Shown here: positions 36,215 to 44,570 of the stretch, one piece after another | Position numbering within the stretch: position 1 is the stretch's first letter | How the letters are laid out: each line of letters starts with the position of its first letter | From: Vreelandella hamiltonii | GTDB taxonomy: Bacteria > Pseudomonadota > Gammaproteobacteria > Pseudomonadales > Halomonadaceae | Assembly: GCF_014651775.1 (NCBI RefSeq) | Contig: NZ_BMXN01000001.1 | Location: 62,001 to 126,000, forward strand | DNA length: 64,000 nt | Reading direction: 5' to 3' | Position numbers and translations under genes: made by a program | Notes under the pieces: model-generated | Told to the model about the DNA's origin: nothing | What the model saw: only the letters and a program-made list of their open reading frames with translations | Databases searched by the model: none

Positions 36215-37498
36215 ATGATCATTCTCTATATCTTCATTGCTCTGATCGCGCTGATCTTGATCAATGTGCCAGTGGCGGTCGCTCTGGCGTTGGTAGGGAC
36301 GATAGCCACCTTCATCACCTACGGCAGCATGGCGATGCCGACGGTGGGTATGACGATGTTCGAGGGGGCAACCAACTTTCCGTTGATCGCCATCCCGCTG
36401 TTCATTCTGGCAGGTGCCATCATGAACGCCTCCAGCATCTCGCGACGCTTGATCGATCTGGCCATGGCCATGGTGGGGTTCATCAAGGGTGGCCTGTCGA
36501 TGGTGACCATCGGTGCGTCGGTGTTCTTTGCCGAAATTTCCGGGTCATCGGTGGCGGGCGTGTCGGCGATTGGCAGTATCTTGATTCCTGCCATGCGCAA
36601 GAAGGGGTACTCCAAAGAGTTTGCCGCCTCGATTTCCTCTTCGGCGGCCAGTCTGGCAATTATCCTTCCGCCTTCCATACCCATGATTCTGTACGCGGTC
36701 ATGTCGGGTGAGTCGGTCGTTCAGATGTTTGTGGCCGGTATCTTTCCTGGCCTGCTGGGGGCGATGGGCTTGGCGGCCATGTGCTACTACCTGGCGCGTA
36801 AGTACAACTTCCCCTCTGAAGGTCGTTTCCGGGTGTCGCAACTCTGGAAGGCACTGAAAGAGGCCGTTTGGGCGCTGTTGATTCCGGTCATCATTCTGGG
36901 TGGGATTTTCGGCGGCTTCGTGACGGCGACGGAAGGTGCTGCGCTGGCAGTGTGTGTCGCCATCTTCATCAGTGCGGTGGTCTATCGCGAGTTTACCCTC
37001 AAGAACTTCATCGACTCGTGCAAAAGCGCTGGTGTGCAAACTGCCGTCGTCATGCTGCTCGTGGCGGCGTCTGCGGTGGTGGGCGGGTATCTGACCGAAA
37101 CCCGTATTCCTCAGGCCATTGCTTTGCAAATCAGCGACCTGACCAGCAACAAGTATGTGATCCTGGCACTGCTGAACATCATCTTCCTGATTCTCGGTGT
37201 GTTCCTGCACTCGGCAGCCGCCATCATTCTGGTCGTACCTATCGTGCTGCCGCTGGTACTGGAAGTGGGTATCGATCCGCTGCACTTCGGTCTGATCGTC
37301 ACGCTGAACCTGGCCATCGGGCAGCAGACCCCGCCGGTTGCCAGCGTATTGATTGCGTCCTGCTCCATTGCGAAATCAGACATCTGGGCAACGTCCAAAA
37401 CCAATCTCTGGTTCATTGCCGTGCTGTTCACGATTTTGATGATCAATACCTACATTCCTGCCTTTGCCTTGGCATTGGTCAACTTCATCTACGGATAA
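36215..37498 (+). CDS. dctM: TRAP transporter large permease DctM
   Basis: The 427-residue membrane protein has about 12 helices and the DctM signatures FFAEISGSSVAGVSAIGSIL, ILPPSIPMILYAV and LNLAIGQQTPPVASVL. It uses the sodium gradient to move the substrate captured by DctP. It is followed by the crotonase-family gene after only 10 bp, so transport and metabolism genes share a transcript. Confidence 0.95.
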   Translation: MIILYIFIALIALILINVPVAVALALVGTIATFITYGSMAMPTVGMTMFEGATNFPLIAIPLFILAGAIMNASSISRRLIDLAMAMVGFIKGGLSMVTIGASVFFAEISGSSVAGVSAIGSILIPAMRKKGYSKEFAASISSSAASLAIILPPSIPMILYAVMSGESVVQMFVAGIFPGLLGAMGLAAMCYYLARKYNFPSEGRFRVSQLWKALKEAVWALLIPVIILGGIFGGFVTATEGAALAVCVAIFISAVVYREFTLKNFIDSCKSAGVQTAVVMLLVAASAVVGGYLTETRIPQAIALQISDLTSNKYVILALLNIIFLILGVFLHSAAAIILVVPIVLPLVLEVGIDPLHFGLIVTLNLAIGQQTPPVASVLIASCSIAKSDIWATSKTNLWFIAVLFTILMINTYIPAFALALVNFIYG

Positions 37499-37508
37499 GG
37501 GGTGCTCC

Positions 37509-38315
37509 ATGACACAGCAACTACAAGCACCCACCACCGATAGTTTGCGCTGCGAAGTGAAAGACGGTGTGGCCTGGTTAGGGTTCAACCGTCCGCAAAG
37601 CCGCAATGCCATGACGTGGGAAATGTACAACGCCTTGGAGTACTACTGCGACACGTTAGCCGACGATACCGATATCCATGCCCTGGTGCTTCACGGTGTC
37701 GGCGGGGAAGCCTTCGTGGCGGGGACCGACATCACCCAGTTTGCACATTTTGCGGAAGCGGAGGATGCCATTGGCTACGAGCGGCGCATCGACCGTGTGG
37801 TGGGCAAGCTTGAAACCTTTCCGAAACCCACGCTGGCGCTGATCGAAGGGGCCTGTGTAGGCGGCGGCGCGGCGTTGGCGCTGGTATGTGATTTTCGCTA
37901 TGCCACCGACACGCTGAAATTTGGGGTGCCTATTGCCAAGACGCTGGGCAATACGCTCTCCATTACCAACGTGTCTCGGCTGGTGGATATGGTCGGTATC
38001 CCGCGCACGAAAGAAGTGTTGATGATGGCGAAACTGGTGACGGCAGAAGAAGCGCTGGGCGCGGGTTTGGTCAATCAGCTGTTCGATGGGGCGGACATCT
38101 ACGCCGAAGTCGCCACCATTGCCGCCGAATTTGCCAAACGTGCACCGCTGACCCTGCAGGCCAGCAAGGCGCTGATCAATCGCGTGCAGGCCCAGCGGCG
38201 GCTCCCGCCCGATGCCAGCGACGATTGGGTGGCCACTTGCTACCTGAGCCAGGATTTCTCGGCAGCGGTGAACAAATTCGTCAATAAAACGCCTTTTGAG
38301 TGGCGCGGCCAGTAA
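37509..38315 (+). CDS. Enoyl-CoA hydratase/isomerase (crotonase) family protein
   Basis: The 268-residue protein has the crotonase oxyanion segments EAFVAGTDI and GACVGGGAALALVCDFRYA. The positions of the two glutamates of typical hydratases (in the PEI...G and AGGTQRL-like region) read FGVPIAKTLGNTLSI. Classical hydration is therefore uncertain, and another CoA-ester reaction (isomerase, lyase or dehalogenase-like) is possible. It lies between dctM and a class III CoA-transferase, which would supply its thioester. The start follows AAGGGG. Confidence 0.8.
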   Translation: MTQQLQAPTTDSLRCEVKDGVAWLGFNRPQSRNAMTWEMYNALEYYCDTLADDTDIHALVLHGVGGEAFVAGTDITQFAHFAEAEDAIGYERRIDRVVGKLETFPKPTLALIEGACVGGGAALALVCDFRYATDTLKFGVPIAKTLGNTLSITNVSRLVDMVGIPRTKEVLMMAKLVTAEEALGAGLVNQLFDGADIYAEVATIAAEFAKRAPLTLQASKALINRVQAQRRLPPDASDDWVATCYLSQDFSAAVNKFVNKTPFEWRGQ

Positions 38316-38367
38316 GGCTGCCGCTCTGCTCAGTAGATGCCTATCACAGGCTTGAGGAGGAAAGCGC

Positions 38368-39555
38368 ATGCTTCCTTTACAAGATATAAAAGTCCTCGAT
38401 GTGTCACAGATCATGGCTGGTCCTTACTGCACCATGGTGCTGGCGGATATGGGTGCCGAGGTCATCAAGGTAGAGAAACTCAATGGCGGCGATGACAGCC
38501 GTCAGATGGGGCCATATGTGAACGGCGAGTCGACCTGCTTCTCGCAAATCAACCGCAACAAGAAAAGTATTTCACTCAACCTGAAAGACGAGCGTGCCCG
38601 CCAGATCTTTTATCGACTGGCAGCCGATGCGGATGTCATCGTCGAGAACTATCGCCCGGGGGTCACCCAGTCACTGTCGATCGACTACGACACCATCAAA
38701 GCCATCAATCCAGGTATCGTTTACTGCTCCATTTCGGGGTATGGCCAGACCGGGCCCTACAGCCACAAAGGCGGGTTCGATCTGGTGGCCCAAGGGATGA
38801 CGGGGCTGATGTCGATGACCGGCGAAGCCGGGCGGCGCCCCTTGAAGACCGGCATCGCGGTCTACGACATTGGCGGTGGCATCACGGCGGTCTATTCGAT
38901 TTTGGCCGCCCACATCCACAAGATGAAGACGGGGGAAGGGCAGCATATCGATATCGCCATTACCGAATGCGGGTTGCCCTGGTTTACCTGGGAAGCGGCG
39001 GCTTACTTCTCTGAAGGCACGGTGCCTGGCCCTACTGGCTGGCGCCATCGGGTGTCTGCGCCTTATCAGGCGGTGAAGGCCGAGGATGGTTATTTGATGC
39101 TGGGCTGCGCCAACCAACGGACCTGGGAGCGGTTTTGCGGCGATGTATTGAAACGGCCCACGCTGATGGAAGACCCCCGCTTTCTGACCAACCATGATCG
39201 TGGCCAGCATGTGGATGAACTGGAGGCGCTGCTCGAAGAGCTGATGGCCCACCAGACCGTCGATGAGTGGCTGGCGCTGTGTGATACCGCCGGCGTACCG
39301 GCAGGGCCTATCAATGATTTCGCCCAGGCCATGCAGGATGAGCACTATCTGGCCCGTGGCATGGTGGAGGAGATGGATCATCCGGTGATCGGCAAAATGA
39401 AAACCATCGGTTTTCCCAGCAAGTTCTCACGTACGCCTGCCCAGATCCGTTCTGCAGCGCCGCTCTTTGCTCAACATACCGATGAGGTGCTCGAGCAATT
39501 GGGCCTGTCGGATGAAGAGCGCGACACGTTGCGTGCCGAAGGGTGCATAAAGTAG
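38368..39555 (+). CDS. CaiB/BaiF class III CoA-transferase
   Basis: The 395-residue protein has the family start LQDIKVLDVSQIMAGPYCTMVLADMGAEVIKVE (first part shown as LQDIKVLDVSQIMAGPYC in the sequence). The region GFDLVAQGMTGLMSMTGE contains the likely catalytic aspartate. Enzymes of this class move CoA between organic acids by a half-sandwich mechanism. Formyl-CoA:oxalate, carnitine and succinyl-CoA-dependent members are known. The substrate here is unknown, but it should match the TRAP ligand or its product. The gene follows the crotonase gene after 52 bp, with GAGGAGG upstream. Confidence 0.85.
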   Translation: MLPLQDIKVLDVSQIMAGPYCTMVLADMGAEVIKVEKLNGGDDSRQMGPYVNGESTCFSQINRNKKSISLNLKDERARQIFYRLAADADVIVENYRPGVTQSLSIDYDTIKAINPGIVYCSISGYGQTGPYSHKGGFDLVAQGMTGLMSMTGEAGRRPLKTGIAVYDIGGGITAVYSILAAHIHKMKTGEGQHIDIAITECGLPWFTWEAAAYFSEGTVPGPTGWRHRVSAPYQAVKAEDGYLMLGCANQRTWERFCGDVLKRPTLMEDPRFLTNHDRGQHVDELEALLEELMAHQTVDEWLALCDTAGVPAGPINDFAQAMQDEHYLARGMVEEMDHPVIGKMKTIGFPSKFSRTPAQIRSAAPLFAQHTDEVLEQLGLSDEERDTLRAEGCIK

Positions 39556-39615
39556 TTTTTTAAAAACATGGTTTGAATTCATTATCCAATTTAGTGCCGT
39601 GCTGTTTCGCGATAA

Positions 39616-39657
39616 CCGCATCACAACAACCGCATTACAACAACTGCATTACAACAA
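39616..39657. repeat. Three tandem copies of a 14-bp unit in the aminotransferase leader
   Basis: CCGCATCACAACAA, CCGCATTACAACAA and CTGCATTACAACAA follow one another without a gap, ending 19 bp before the aminotransferase start. A partial copy (CAA) follows. Confidence 0.9.
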
Positions 39658-39675
39658 CAAAGAGGAAGCGACATC

Positions 39676-40899
39676 ATGTTGAAGCTCGATTTTCACCCCT
39701 CCGGTCGTCATTTTCTGCAGATTCCTGGCCCATCGCCGGTGCCAGACCGCATTCTGCGCGCCATGAGCCTGCCAACGATCGATCACCGTGGGCCGGAGTT
39801 TGGCGCGCTGGGCCGTGAACTGTTGGCCAAGACCAAGCAGGTGTTCAAGACCGAACACCCGGTAGTGATCTACCCCGCCTCTGGCACGGGCGCCTGGGAA
39901 GCTGCGTTGGCCAATACCATGTCGCCTGGCGACCGGGTGCTGATGTTCGAAACGGGCCACTTTGCCACGCTATGGCACAAGATGGCGCTGCGCCTGGATC
40001 TGACGCCGGAATTCATTGGCCTGCCGGGGTATGAAGGCTGGCGCCAAGGCGTGCAAGCCCAGATGATCAAAGAGCGGCTAAAAGACGACCCTGAGCACGA
40101 GATCAAAGCGGTCTGTGTGGTGCACAACGAAACCTCCACGGGGGTCACCAGTGACATTGCGGCGGTTCGTCGAGCCATCGATGAGGCCAATCACCCAGCC
40201 TTGTTGATTGTGGATACCATTTCCGGGTTGGCCAGTGCCGATTACCGCCACGATGAGTGGGGCGTGGATGTCACGGTGTCCGGCTCACAGAAGGGCCTGA
40301 TGCTGCCGCCGGGCATTAGTTTCAATGCGCTCTCACCCAAGGCGATCGAGGTGAGCAGGCAGGCCAAGCTGCCCAAGAGTTTCTGGGCCTGGGATGAAAT
40401 TCTAGAAGCCAACCAGAACGGCTATTGGCCCTATACCCCCAGCACCAACTTGCTGTACGGCCTTAATGAAGCACTCGACATGCTGCTGGATGAGGGTATG
40501 CCACAGGTACTGGCCCGCCACCAGCGCTGGGCGGCAGGGGTGCGTGCGGCGGTACAAGCGTGGGGCTTGGAGATTCAGTGTCAGGACCCCGCGCTGTACT
40601 CGCCGGTACTCACAGGGGTGGTGATGCCGGAAGGCGTGGATGCGGATGCCGTGCGCAAGATCATCTATGAGCGTTTTGACCTGTCGCTGGGAATGGGCCT
40701 TGGCAAGGCGAAAGGCAAGATGTTCCGTATCGGGCACCTGGGGGATTGCAACGACCTGACCCTGATTGCCACGCTGGGCGGCTGCGAAGCGGGCATGAAG
40801 CTGGCAGGCGTTTCACTGCGCGGCAGCGGTGTCTTGGCAGCGTTGGAGTACTTCGCAGCGAACCCGTTGCAAGCTTCAAGCGACCATCAGGCGCGTTAA
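39676..40899 (+). CDS. Class V aminotransferase, serine-glyoxylate/aspartate-glyoxylate type
   Basis: The 407-residue PLP enzyme has the family signatures GPSPVPDRIL, IYPASGTGAWEAAL and VSGSQKGLMLPPG, whose lysine is about K206 and should bind PLP. Proteins of this type transfer amino groups between serine, alanine or aspartate and glyoxylate. The exact donor is not decided by sequence. It could turn glyoxylate from the pathway, or from glcDEF and allA, into glycine. The start at 39676 (MLKLDFHPSG) has AAGAGGAAG upstream and follows a 14-bp tandem repeat. Confidence 0.88.
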   Translation: MLKLDFHPSGRHFLQIPGPSPVPDRILRAMSLPTIDHRGPEFGALGRELLAKTKQVFKTEHPVVIYPASGTGAWEAALANTMSPGDRVLMFETGHFATLWHKMALRLDLTPEFIGLPGYEGWRQGVQAQMIKERLKDDPEHEIKAVCVVHNETSTGVTSDIAAVRRAIDEANHPALLIVDTISGLASADYRHDEWGVDVTVSGSQKGLMLPPGISFNALSPKAIEVSRQAKLPKSFWAWDEILEANQNGYWPYTPSTNLLYGLNEALDMLLDEGMPQVLARHQRWAAGVRAAVQAWGLEIQCQDPALYSPVLTGVVMPEGVDADAVRKIIYERFDLSLGMGLGKAKGKMFRIGHLGDCNDLTLIATLGGCEAGMKLAGVSLRGSGVLAALEYFAANPLQASSDHQAR

Positions 40900-40915
40900 A
40901 AAGGGGAGGAGTGTC

Positions 40916-43900
40916 ATGACGTCACTGACCAGCCAACATGCGCCAAGAGATGCCAAGATCAAGCCGATCAGCGGTCTGGCTGAACGGCTTTCACGAGAGC
41001 TCGCAGGCGATGTCTTATTTGATCAGGCGACTCGGGGGCGTTATGCCACTGACGCATCCATTTATCAGATAACCCCCGTTGGCGTGGTGATCCCACGCCA
41101 TCAGGAAGATTTGAAAATTGCCCTGGACATTGCCCGTGATGCCCACGTGCCGGTGTTGGCACGTGGGGCAGGCACCAGCCAGTGTGGTCAAACCGTTGGT
41201 GAGGCATTGGTTCTCGATACCACGCGCTGGCTGAATCAAGTGGTGGAGTTCGACCCTGACGCACGCACCGTGGTGGTGGAGCCAGGCATGGTGCTGGATC
41301 ACCTCAATGCTTGGCTCAAGTCCCACGGGCTGTGGTATCCGGTGGATGTATCCACCAGTGCCCAATGCACCATTGGCGGAATGGCAGGCAATAATTCCTG
41401 CGGATCGCGCTCTATTTACTACGGCAACATGGTGCACAACGTCGAGGGCATCGAAGCCACCCTGGCCGATGGATGCGACGTGAATTTCAGCTTTGTGGAT
41501 GGCTTTGCCGAGGGCTCACGGGAGCAGCGACTCGCCCAGCAGGTAAAAGCCATAGCCGAGCGGGTCGGCCATGATATTCGCGACCACTTTCCCAAAGTGT
41601 TGCGTCGCGTGGGGGGCTATAACCTCGACCTGTTCGACTGCCAAAACCCTATCCCTTATGACCCGAATGGGCGGGCGAATTTGGCGCACTTGCTCATCGG
41701 CTCTGAAGGGACGCTCGGGGTAAGCCGCCGTATCAAGCTGAAGCTGTCGCCGCTCCCCGAACAAAAAGTGCTGGGGGTCGTCAACTTCCCCACGTTCTAC
41801 CAAGCCATGGATTTTACTCAGCATATCGTCAAGCTGGGGCCGATGGCGGTCGAACTCGTCGACCGCACGATGATCGAGCTCTCGCTCGAGAATCCGGCGT
41901 TCAGGCCGGTGATCGAAAAAGCGCTGATCGGCAAGCCGGAAGCCATTTTGCTGGTGGAGTTTGCCGGGCAAGACCGAGATGCCCAGCTTGAAGCGCTAGG
42001 CCGCCTGAATGAGTTGATGAGTGATTTAGGACTGCCCGGCAGCGTGGTGAATATGCCGGAGGCGGCCGAGCAGAAAGCGCTGTGGAACGTGCGCAAGGCT
42101 GGGCTCAATATCATGATGAGCATGAAAGGCGATGGCAAGCCGGTCTCTTTCATCGAAGATTGCGCCGTTCCCCTCGAGCACCTTGCCGAGTACACCGCAA
42201 AGCTCACCGAGGTGTTCAATCGCTATGGCACGGAGGGCACCTGGTACGCCCATGCGGGGGTCGGCACGCTGCACGTTCGCCCCATTCTGGACATGCGCCG
42301 CGACGGGGCGCAAAAAATGCGTGAAATCGCAGAGCTGGCCTCTGCGCTGGTGCGTGAGTACAAGGGCGCGTACTCGGGTGAGCACGGCGACGGTATTTGC
42401 CGTGGCGAGTGGGTTGCTTGGCAGTTTGGCGAGACCATCAATGACGCTTTCCGCGAAGTGAAACAGCTCTTTGATCCGCAGAACCTGCTCAATCCTGGAA
42501 AAATCGTCGATACTCCGAAAATGGATGACGAGCGCTACTTCCGGTTTCCCTCCACCTATCAGCGTATTCCGATGACGCCGGTATTCGATTGGTCCTCCTG
42601 GAACGTGAAGCGAGATCCGCTCACGGGGGAGCAGACGCCTCCTGGCAGTGCCGGAGACACCACCCATGGCTTGGCCATGGCGGTCGAGATGTGCAACAAC
42701 AACGGCCACTGTCGCAAGTTCGATGCAGGCACCATGTGCCCAAGCTACCGCATCACCAAAGAAGAGCAGCACCTGACCAGGGGGAGGGCAAACACGCTTC
42801 GGCAGGTGCTCTCGGGGCAGTTGGGGGATGAAGGACTTGCCAGCGATGAGGTGAAAGAGGCGCTGGATCTATGCGTTTCCTGTAAAGGGTGCAAGCGCGA
42901 CTGCCCCACGGGCGTTGATATGGCCAAGTTCAAGATAGAAGCACGGGCGGCTCGGGTGCGCGCCAAAGGCCTCACGTTGCGTGATCGCATGGTTGGCGAA
43001 ATGCCCCGTTACGCCCCTTGGGCTAGCCGGTTCTCAGGTTTGGTGAACGGTATCGAACGGGCTCCCTGGCTGGCGAAGCGCATCAAGCAGGCGCTCAAGC
43101 TGGCCCCGCAAAGAGCGCTTCCCGCGTTTAACGGCAACTTTCTGGCGACGGCGGACTCTTCGTCAACCGCTGAGAGGCCAACTGCAGAGAGGCCAATTGC
43201 AGAGAAAGAAGTCCTGCTGTTTGTGGATACCTTCAATAACTACATGGAGGGCGACAATGCGTCCGCTGCCAAGCGAGTGCTGGAGGCCGCTGGCTATCGC
43301 GTGCATCTCAATGTGACCCAAGGCCAGCGGCCGCTCTGCTGTGGCCGCACCTACCTCTCTTCGGGCCAGTTCGAGAAAGCCAAGGCCGAGGCACAGCGCA
43401 CGCTGGACTTCCTGATGCCGTTCGTAGAGCGTGGCGTGGCCGTGGTGGGGTTGGAACCCTCATGCTTGCTCAGCATGCGTGATGAATTCTTGCAGTATGG
43501 CTTTGGTGAACAGGCGCAGGCACTGTCGGAAGCTGCCTATCTGTTTGAGGAATTTTTGCTACATGCTCACTCGACAGGAGAGCTGTCGTTAACGCTCAAG
43601 CCCATGGAAGGCCGGCGCGTGATGCTGCATGGGCACTGCCACCAGAAAGCGTTTGATGCGTTGCGCCCGGTAGAGCAGGTACTGAACTGGATTCCTGGCG
43701 TGTCAGTCGAGACGATCGAGTCGTCCTGCTGCGGCATGGCGGGCAGTTTTGGCTATGAAGCCGAACACTACGAAGCCTCGATGAAAATGGCAGAGCTGAC
43801 GCTGTTGCCTGCCGTGCGAAGCGCAAACAAGGAAGCGGTGTTAGTGGCCGATGGCACCAGCTGTCGTCATCAAATTCAGGATGGCAGCGGGCGCGAAGCG

Positions 43901-43939
43901 ATTCACGTTGCTCGCCTGCTGGCTCAGGCGCTAGCCTGA
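40916..43939 (+). CDS. FAD- and Fe-S-binding D-2-hydroxyacid dehydrogenase (YdiJ/D2HGDH-like fusion)
   Basis: The 1007-residue protein is a fusion of GlcD-like and GlcF-like halves. A PCMH FAD domain (ARGAGTSQCGQTVGEA, TIGGMAGNNSCGSRS) leads to the FAD-oxidase C-terminal motif GAYSGEHGDGICRGE. Ferredoxin-like cysteines (CNNNGHCRKFDAGTMCP, CVSCKGCKRDCP) and two CCG-type motifs (PLCCGRTYLSSG, SSCCGMAGSFG) follow. It should oxidise a D-2-hydroxyacid and pass electrons to quinone. D-2-hydroxyglutarate is the known substrate of relatives. The start at 40916 has AGGGGAGGAG upstream; the longer frame to 40829 lies inside the previous gene. It is co-directional with the aminotransferase (16-bp gap). 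Confidence 0.9.
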   Translation: MTSLTSQHAPRDAKIKPISGLAERLSRELAGDVLFDQATRGRYATDASIYQITPVGVVIPRHQEDLKIALDIARDAHVPVLARGAGTSQCGQTVGEALVLDTTRWLNQVVEFDPDARTVVVEPGMVLDHLNAWLKSHGLWYPVDVSTSAQCTIGGMAGNNSCGSRSIYYGNMVHNVEGIEATLADGCDVNFSFVDGFAEGSREQRLAQQVKAIAERVGHDIRDHFPKVLRRVGGYNLDLFDCQNPIPYDPNGRANLAHLLIGSEGTLGVSRRIKLKLSPLPEQKVLGVVNFPTFYQAMDFTQHIVKLGPMAVELVDRTMIELSLENPAFRPVIEKALIGKPEAILLVEFAGQDRDAQLEALGRLNELMSDLGLPGSVVNMPEAAEQKALWNVRKAGLNIMMSMKGDGKPVSFIEDCAVPLEHLAEYTAKLTEVFNRYGTEGTWYAHAGVGTLHVRPILDMRRDGAQKMREIAELASALVREYKGAYSGEHGDGICRGEWVAWQFGETINDAFREVKQLFDPQNLLNPGKIVDTPKMDDERYFRFPSTYQRIPMTPVFDWSSWNVKRDPLTGEQTPPGSAGDTTHGLAMAVEMCNNNGHCRKFDAGTMCPSYRITKEEQHLTRGRANTLRQVLSGQLGDEGLASDEVKEALDLCVSCKGCKRDCPTGVDMAKFKIEARAARVRAKGLTLRDRMVGEMPRYAPWASRFSGLVNGIERAPWLAKRIKQALKLAPQRALPAFNGNFLATADSSSTAERPTAERPIAEKEVLLFVDTFNNYMEGDNASAAKRVLEAAGYRVHLNVTQGQRPLCCGRTYLSSGQFEKAKAEAQRTLDFLMPFVERGVAVVGLEPSCLLSMRDEFLQYGFGEQAQALSEAAYLFEEFLLHAHSTGELSLTLKPMEGRRVMLHGHCHQKAFDALRPVEQVLNWIPGVSVETIESSCCGMAGSFGYEAEHYEASMKMAELTLLPAVRSANKEAVLVADGTSCRHQIQDGSGREAIHVARLLAQALA

Positions 43940-43967
43940 TAGCGACAACCAACAAAAGGAGCGTTAC

Positions 43968-44492
43968 GTGGCCATCTATCAATTTGGCGAGCATCAGCCT
44001 GCTATTCATGAAGACGTATACATTGCCGACACGGCGGACGTCATCGGTCAGGTTACCCTGAAGGCACGCGCCAGCGTGTGGTATCAGGCGGTACTGCGCG
44101 GCGACAGCGACCATCTGGAAATCGGTGAAGAGAGCAACATTCAGGATGGCGCCGTGCTGCACGCGGACCCCGGCTACCCGCTGAAGGTGGGAAAAGGGGT
44201 GACCGTCGGGCACCAGGCGATGCTGCATGGCTGTACCGTGGGGGATGGCTGCTTGATCGGCATTCAGGCGGTAGTGCTCAACGGCGCCGTGATTGGCGAG
44301 AACAGCCTGGTAGGCGCGGGAGCCTTCATCAAGGAAGGGGCGGTCTTTCCGCCAAACTCGTTGATTGTCGGCTCACCTGCCAAAGTGGTCAGGGAGCTGT
44401 CGGCAGAGGCGGTGGAAGCGCTGAAGCTGAATGCACAAAGCTATGTGATACGGGGCAAGCAGCACGCTGACTCGCTCAAGCGCATCGATTGA
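43968..44492 (+). CDS. Gamma-carbonic-anhydrase-like hexapeptide protein (YrdA type), GTG start
   Basis: The 174-residue left-handed beta-helix protein has repeated hexapeptides and a likely metal site, H65, H82 and H87 (VLHADPG, GHQAMLHG). It resembles YrdA more than the carnitine-operon protein CaiE. Its natural reaction is not established in most species. GTG 43968 is preceded by AAAAGGAG. It closes the TRAP operon, 28 bp after the dehydrogenase. Position next to CaiB- and crotonase-like genes echoes the caiDBE layout, but only loosely. Confidence 0.85.
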   Translation: MAIYQFGEHQPAIHEDVYIADTADVIGQVTLKARASVWYQAVLRGDSDHLEIGEESNIQDGAVLHADPGYPLKVGKGVTVGHQAMLHGCTVGDGCLIGIQAVVLNGAVIGENSLVGAGAFIKEGAVFPPNSLIVGSPAKVVRELSAEAVEALKLNAQSYVIRGKQHADSLKRID

Positions 44493-44505
44493 GCCTGCCT
44501 GTACC

Positions 44506-44542
44506 TGAAAACGCCCACCCCCAGGCGTGGCCTGGGGGTGGG
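44506..44542 (-). terminator. Terminator between the TRAP operon and the permease
   Basis: CCCACCCCCAGG (44514-44525) and CCTGGGGGTGGG (44531-44542) make a 12-bp stem. On the minus strand it is followed by CGTTTTC, so it chiefly ends the permease transcript. Confidence 0.8.
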
Positions 44543-44570
44543 AGAGGGTGTCTGAGCCCAACTGAGGTTG

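Noticed and set aside
43968..44492. Assignment of the hexapeptide protein as CaiE and the operon as a carnitine pathway
   Set aside because: The protein resembles YrdA more closely, and CaiA, CaiC and CaiT equivalents are absent.
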